This document shows, in pieces, positions 59,817 through 64,000 of a DNA stretch of 64,000 nt. The notes under the pieces are model-generated. The model did not search any database, had not been told where the DNA came from, and saw only the letters and a list, made by a program, of their open reading frames with translations. The translations under genes and the position numbers were made by a program. Positions within the stretch are counted from its first letter, which is position 1. Each line of letters opens with the position of its first letter. The DNA comes from Pseudoalteromonas lipolytica. GTDB taxonomy: Bacteria > Pseudomonadota > Gammaproteobacteria > Enterobacterales > Alteromonadaceae. Location of the stretch: NCBI RefSeq assembly GCF_001306915.1, contig NZ_LJTC01000009.1, positions 113,717 through 177,716 on the forward strand, written 5' to 3'.

Positions 59817-60737
59817 ATGGACACTAATTGCATTAAACTATTTGTGTTAGCGGCTGAGACACTCAACATTAGTGCTGCAGGCGAGCAGCTGGGCCTTACT
59901 CCATCTGTAGCAAGTGCCTGGTTAGCCAAATTAGAAATGCAAGTTGGAGCAGACCTATTCCACAGAACGACAAGGAAAGTAACTTTATCACTTGCTGGCA
60001 TGGAGTTTTTACCTTATGCCAAAGAGATCCTTGCTCAACAAGAAGCCGCGCTTGCAACCTTAGGACAAGGTAACCTTAATATTAGCGGAACATTGAGGTT
60101 TGCTGCATCAAGTACGTTTGCGCAGCGCTTTATCATGCCTATTTTGCCAGAATTCCTAGACCGCTACCCAGATATAAACCTTGAACTCATGCTCTCAGAT
60201 GGCCAAGTTAAATTAATTGAAGGAGGGTTTGATTTAGCACTGAGAAACCTCGCTGTGGAAGATAGTAGCTTGATTTGCAGACGCCTTGCCAAAGACACTC
60301 GGATATTGTGTGCCTCACCAGACTACTTGGCTCGTAATGGCACTCCGAGGAATCCTGAAGAGCTTATCCGACATCAATTATTAGTGTTTTTAAATACCAA
60401 ACCCCGCAAGTTAATTACCCCTAATTGCAGCGATCATTTTAGTTTTCCACCTGAAAAAAGTAAGCCACGCATTTTGTGTGATGATGGCGCAAGTATGCGT
60501 ATAGCAGCAAAAGCTGGCGTGGGTATCTGTATGAGTTCATTGTGGAATATTCATACTGAGCTAGAAGCAGGTTCTTTAATTCGAGTTTTACCTGATTATC
60601 AAATAAGTGATAACAGCGCTATCTGGCTTGTATACCCGAAATCAAATGTACTTACGGCTAAAGTAAGAGTTCTTATAGATTTCTTAGTCGAAAAAATAGG
60701 TAACTCGCCAGAGTGGGAAACGATAAATAAAAAATGA
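59817..60737 (+). CDS. LysR-family transcriptional regulator
   Basis: Regulator of 306 residues. The N-terminal winged helix-turn-helix reads FVLAAETLNISAAGEQLGLTPSVASAWLAKLEMQVGADLFHRTTRKV, a CrgA/DsdC-type start; the rest is the periplasmic-binding-like effector domain (LRFAASSTFAQRFIMPILPEFLDRYPDINLELML). The ATG at 59817 follows CGAG; a TTG three bases upstream is unlikely. Divergent from the SDR-crotonase-cupin genes, which it probably controls through the palindrome at 59788. Confidence 0.92.
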   Translation: MDTNCIKLFVLAAETLNISAAGEQLGLTPSVASAWLAKLEMQVGADLFHRTTRKVTLSLAGMEFLPYAKEILAQQEAALATLGQGNLNISGTLRFAASSTFAQRFIMPILPEFLDRYPDINLELMLSDGQVKLIEGGFDLALRNLAVEDSSLICRRLAKDTRILCASPDYLARNGTPRNPEELIRHQLLVFLNTKPRKLITPNCSDHFSFPPEKSKPRILCDDGASMRIAAKAGVGICMSSLWNIHTELEAGSLIRVLPDYQISDNSAIWLVYPKSNVLTAKVRVLIDFLVEKIGNSPEWETINKK

Positions 60738-60781
60738 TTACTCTATTATGAGCACCCTGCACGATTTAATAGCAAAAACTA

Positions 60782-60988
60782 ATGCCTATGCGCTTAATTA
60801 GGTAGACTATTTTGAGGCAATAAAACCTCGTTGATAACAAAGCAAAAATTTCATTATTTAGTTATTTTCGGCAATTGCTCCCGCATTGCTCTCCCTTCTG
60901 TATCCATGCAGTCGAAAATCAGAAACTCTTAACATAGGTAGCAATAGCCTTACATAAAACATAATTAAGTATTATTAAATAATGATAT
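60782..60988. mobile_element. Degenerate MITE-like repeat, copy C, with internal insertion
   Basis: The left part (GCGCTTAATTA...CCTCGTTGATAACAA...TTATTTAGTTATT) and right part (AAAATCAGAA..CTTAACAT..AATTAAGTATTATT) match copies A and B at about 80% or less. Between them, about 60866-60914, is a 48-bp stretch absent from the other copies. Ends are eroded. It lies between the LysR gene and the hybrid kinase gene. Confidence 0.65.
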
Positions 60989-61070
60989 AGGTAAAACTTA
61001 AGTAATAAAAGTCACGGATTGTCTTTTTAAATGCTATGCTTAGAGTTACTAATTAGTAGGTACAAGACTC

Positions 61071-62861
61071 ATGACTCAATCGCTAAAGAAAACTCAAACA
61101 AGGCTGAGAGTAAACGCGGTAATTGTTATTATATTAGTCATTCTGCTAACAGTGACTTCATTATTCTTTTACAAGCATGTTGATAACCAATGGCGTGATT
61201 ATTCCAATACTGCAAGCAACGTTTATGTTTTACATGACACCTTGGTGCAAAGGTTAGGATATGGTGGCTTTATACACCACTTTAAAAATCTAATTTTAAG
61301 AAAAAATGTTGATCTTTACCTCCCTAGTATAAAAAAAGAAATTTACGAAATAAAAGTAATACTAGAAAAGCTAGAAGCTGTAGAAAATTACGACAAGCAA
61401 GCTCTCGGCGGTGTAAGAACGACCCTAGCTAATTATGAGGAAAAGCTTGATTTAGCGCTCAAAATGATTGAACAAGGCGCTTCTAGTGAAGCTATTGACG
61501 ACATTGTAAAAGTTGATGATGCGAAAGCCCTTGCAGCCCTATCTGACTTTGAAAGCCACGTAAACACCATGCTTAAGAAAAAGAGTGTGGCGATAAATGA
61601 AAACTTTAAATTTGCATATACAGTTCATATTCTAACGATTGTACTTTTAGCTGGTATTTTGCTCTTTTACTTTAAAAAGCTATCTACCTCATATAAAGAG
61701 CAACAAGCTTTAACTGATCAAGCATTAGAAGGGGCAAGAATTAAATCAGAATTTCTTGCTAATATGAGCCATGAAATTAGAACCCCCTTAAATGGTATTA
61801 TGGGTTTACTACAAATCCTGCAACCTAATGTTCAAAAGCCACAAAACATAGAAATTGTCTCAAAAGCTCTTTTTTCATGCCGATCATTACTTACTATTAT
61901 TAATGATATTTTAGACTTTTCTAAAATGGAAGCGAACGAGCTTACAATCGAAAATGTTAACTTTTCTTTGATAAAAATAGTTGAATCTATAAATTCTGAT
62001 TTTTTACCTATCTGTAACGAAAAGTCTATCGAGCTAAACATTGATATAGACAAAAATGTCGAAAATATATGGATTGGTGATCCTGTTCGTATTAGGCAAA
62101 TAATTTTAAACCTAGTTTCTAACGCTGTGAAATTCACAGAGCAAGGTGGTATACAAGTTATTGTAAAGAAAAAAGTAAAAAACTTAATCCCAGGTATCGA
62201 GTTACAAGTATTAGACACAGGAATAGGTATGAGTGAAGAAGGTTTGGCAAATCTTTTTCAACGCTTTCAACAGGCTGATAATAGTATTACACGCCGCTTT
62301 GGCGGCACAGGCCTTGGCATGTCAATAACAACAAACTTAATTAAACGGATGGGAGGTACTATAGACGTTGATAGTAAATTAGGCGAAGGCACACGCTTTA
62401 CCATATTTTTACCGCTAGAAATAGCAGAGCAGCAGCAAATCATAGAAAGCCCCCATATAACTGATGTTCCCAATCTTGAAGGTAAAACAGTTCTAATTGC
62501 TGAAGATAACCCACTTAATACTATGGTCATTCAATCCTTAATGGCCGAAACAAATGCCAATGTTCAGTTTGCCAAAGATGGTTTAGAGGCTATAGATTTA
62601 TTTAAAAAAATAAACCCTATGCTCGTCCTGATGGATATCCAAATGCCAAAAATGGGGGGGATTGAAGCCTGTGCACACATTCGAGCATTAAACCCTACGA
62701 CTCCGGTAATCGCGTTAACAGCAAATGTCATGAAAGAAAATATTATTGAATACAAGAACTGTGGTTTTTACTGCCATGTTGGTAAGCCCGTTGAAAAACA
62801 TCTGCTCTTTGAAGCCTTGAATAATGCCATTTCACAGCACAGCCAAAACTTATCTGATTAA
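61071..62861 (+). CDS. Hybrid sensor histidine kinase / response regulator
   Basis: Protein of 596 residues. Two membrane helices (about 14-35 and 183-201) flank a periplasmic helical sensor domain (36-182). HisKA carries H234 in KSEFLANMSHEIRTPLNGIMG; the HATPase has NLVSNAVKFTEQGG, DTGIGMSEEGL, and FGGTGLGMSI. The C-terminal receiver spans about 472-590 with D522 in LVLMDIQMPKMGG and K in HVGKPV. There is no HPt domain, so the phosphate must move to a separate partner. The sensor ligand is not evident. No obvious partner lies nearby. Confidence 0.92.
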   Translation: MTQSLKKTQTRLRVNAVIVIILVILLTVTSLFFYKHVDNQWRDYSNTASNVYVLHDTLVQRLGYGGFIHHFKNLILRKNVDLYLPSIKKEIYEIKVILEKLEAVENYDKQALGGVRTTLANYEEKLDLALKMIEQGASSEAIDDIVKVDDAKALAALSDFESHVNTMLKKKSVAINENFKFAYTVHILTIVLLAGILLFYFKKLSTSYKEQQALTDQALEGARIKSEFLANMSHEIRTPLNGIMGLLQILQPNVQKPQNIEIVSKALFSCRSLLTIINDILDFSKMEANELTIENVNFSLIKIVESINSDFLPICNEKSIELNIDIDKNVENIWIGDPVRIRQIILNLVSNAVKFTEQGGIQVIVKKKVKNLIPGIELQVLDTGIGMSEEGLANLFQRFQQADNSITRRFGGTGLGMSITTNLIKRMGGTIDVDSKLGEGTRFTIFLPLEIAEQQQIIESPHITDVPNLEGKTVLIAEDNPLNTMVIQSLMAETNANVQFAKDGLEAIDLFKKINPMLVLMDIQMPKMGGIEACAHIRALNPTTPVIALTANVMKENIIEYKNCGFYCHVGKPVEKHLLFEALNNAISQHSQNLSD

Positions 62862-63274
62862 TAAAAACGGCCCCATAATTAGAGCACATGACTCCAGCAC
62901 TAACAGTTTAAATCCCAACAGCTAGTGTCTGAGAAATGATAAAAAGACACCCATGTTTAAAGAAATGATAAAAAGACACCCATGTTTAAAGATAATTAAT
63001 CACCTACTTTAGAGAGGACTAGAGACATCACGTAATTAGACACCCACTTTTGGTAAAATTAGCATATCAATTGCATTTGACTTAGCGAAAAAGATCGCTC
63101 ATAGTCGAAAAAATCATCAACACACATAAAATCTAATAATAAACACATCTAATTTGCTTGTAATGAAACTATATAGAGGAAGCTTGCAATGCCTTTCCCC
63201 AACAAAACCAAGCTTTAACAAATTAGAGAGTAGCAATTTATTATAAAATGCTATGCAAATGTGGGGAGTGCATT
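62862..63274. other. Intergenic region with REP-like GACACCCA repeats
   Basis: About 410 bp without a gene. It holds the 29-bp direct repeat at 62932-62989 and a further AGACACCCA at 63038-63046. These short repeats close to a RAYT-type transposase gene look like parts of REP elements. Confidence 0.6.
62932..62989. repeat. 2 x 29-bp tandem repeat with AGACACCCAT
   Basis: Two perfect copies of a 29-bp unit that starts AGAAATGATAAAAAGACACC. An AGACACCCA block recurs at 63038, and GTGTCT lies at 62925-62930 in opposite sense. Confidence 0.9.
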
Positions 63275-63475
63275 ATGAATCGCAAGTCAAAATTAATTTA
63301 TCGTATTATGTTAGCCTCAAAAGTTAACAACTCTAATAAAGAAATTTCTATAGATAACCTAAAACAGAACTGCTGTCTTTCTGAAACCGAACTACTCAAC
63401 ATACTAAAAGAGCTAGAAATAAAGAAACTTATATGTTGGGATTCTGGCAAGTCAACATTTATGATTTCGAGTTAA
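63275..63475 (+). CDS. Small hypothetical protein, possible winged helix
   Basis: Protein of 66 residues not recognised. The helix-turn-helix-like layout (ISIDNLKQNCCLSETELLNILKELEIKKLICW) resembles a winged helix. A strong Shine-Dalgarno GGGGAG lies 8 nt before the ATG at 63275; an upstream start at 63248 would add nine residues including three cysteines. It precedes the transposase gene by 150 bp on the same strand. Confidence 0.6.
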   Translation: MNRKSKLIYRIMLASKVNNSNKEISIDNLKQNCCLSETELLNILKELEIKKLICWDSGKSTFMISS

Positions 63476-63625
63476 CTTACTAGTTTTTAAAGTATAATCA
63501 ACCTAAGATTACTTGCGAAACAAATTGTCAATTGTTTAACGAAAAAGTGAATAAACTACTTTCTGTTTCTCACTCTTTAGAATTACAGCTAAGCTTATTG
63601 TGTTCAACTCATGGAGGAGAAGAGC

Positions 63626-64000
63626 ATGGCAACCCCTCGTAGAAACTTAATTAGCGTTTCAAGCACACCTTACTATCATTGTATTTCACGTTGTGTTCGT
63701 CGCGCTTTTTTGTGCGGGCAAGACCCACTAACAGGTCGTTCGTATGAACACCGGCGCGATTGGGTTGAAAAGAAACTACTTCAACTTGGTCGTATATTTT
63801 GTATTGATGTTTGTGCTTACGCAGTTATGAGTAACCATACTCATCTAGTACTTCATATTGATATAGCAAAAGCAAATCGTTTGAATAATAAAGCGATTCT
63901 GATTAGATGGCACAAGTTATTTAAAAGTACATTCCTTTGCCAACAATTCTTAAATGGCGAATTGCTAACAAAAGCAGAGCTTTCTGCGATTAATGCCAGA
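63626..64000 (+). CDS. REP-associated tyrosine transposase (RAYT, Y1/IS200-like), 3' truncated by window
   Basis: The first 125 residues of a Y1-type transposase. TPRRNLISVSSTPYYHCISRCVRRAFLCG is the typical RAYT start, and CAYAVMSNHTHLVLHI carries the HxH metal motif (His-Thr-His). The catalytic tyrosine should lie beyond the right edge. A very strong ribosome binding site GGAGGAGA is 6-13 nt before the ATG at 63626. RAYTs are usually single-copy, domesticated relatives of IS200/IS605 that spread REP sequences; the GACACCCA repeats upstream are candidate partners. Confidence 0.9.
   Translation, partial: MATPRRNLISVSSTPYYHCISRCVRRAFLCGQDPLTGRSYEHRRDWVEKKLLQLGRIFCIDVCAYAVMSNHTHLVLHIDIAKANRLNNKAILIRWHKLFKSTFLCQQFLNGELLTKAELSAINAR

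Noticed and set aside
62932..62989. CRISPR repeats (29-bp unit)
   Set aside because: Only two copies with no spacer between them.

Overview
The window looks like a chromosomal segment of a marine gammaproteobacterium of the order Alteromonadales, most likely Pseudoalteromonas. The reasons are low-to-moderate GC, large carbohydrate-type TonB-dependent receptors beside a tryptophan-halogenase/SapC/DUF6445 set, conserved neighbourhoods (yqcA-truC-yqcC with csrB, syd and queF; bepA-arsC-wrbA-DUF2069; bamC/gcvR/bcp), heptamer tandem arrays and a dispersed MITE-like repeat. I saw no tRNA, rRNA or CRISPR array. Genus is an inference from gene content only.

Layout. 1-3085: most of smc (minus, C-terminus beyond the left edge). 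3146-5517: trmH-type methyltransferase, then yqcA, truC and yqcC (minus). 5624-6952: DUF3549 and DUF3301. 6953-7670: a 10-unit heptamer array and a CsrB-type regulatory RNA on the minus strand, with a possible UvrY/VarA box upstream; this matches the yqcC-csrB-syd-queF neighbourhood of E. coli. 7671-11392: GNAT, DUF2789, a small ORF coupled to a DUF2310 zinc-ribbon protein, syd and queF. 11462-15829: secreted isoaspartyl peptidase, SapC, DUF6445 and a tryptophan-halogenase-like flavoprotein. 16068-24968: TonB receptor, pgl, zwf, pgi and a LacI regulator, tied together by three copies of an operator of the form AATGACARCGYTGTCATT. 25041-28693: a sulfur-themed group with a cysteine desulfurase / persulfide-dioxygenase-like / rhodanese triple fusion, an AI-2E-type permease and a TusA-like protein.

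28849-32384: unknown ORF, bepA, arsC-like, wrbA-like and DUF2069. 32469-38191: ankyrin-membrane protein, MlaC-like, PagL-like lipid A deacylase, DUF2897, YjiH-like and BamC. 38560-41222: gcvR-like, a one-cysteine Bcp, a second heptamer array, queE and queC; with queF at 10547 the window holds three queuosine-pathway genes. 41263-43437: FAN1-type VRR-NUC nuclease fused to a DnaQ-type exonuclease. 43768-50012: a two-component system divergent from an LTA-synthase-like / EptA (MCR-type) / DgkA operon, with a PmrA-type box between them. 50009-55326: small membrane protein, secreted unknown, DigH-like glycosyl hydrolase lipoprotein and a second TonB receptor. 55653-60737: SIMPL protein, PH/GRAM-like protein, then cupin, crotonase and SDR genes divergent from a LysR regulator. 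60738-64000: degenerate MITE, hybrid histidine kinase, REP-like repeats, a small ORF and a truncated REP-associated (RAYT/Y1) transposase.

How it fits together. Several groups deal with the outer membrane: EptA/DgkA/LTA-like with its regulators, PagL, MlaC, BamC, BepA and two TonB receptors. The LacI operators suggest that uptake by the first TonB receptor is coupled to glucose-6-phosphate metabolism. The most unusual items are the two multidomain fusions (sulfur transfer and DNA repair), the lipid A modification module, and the small repeat families.
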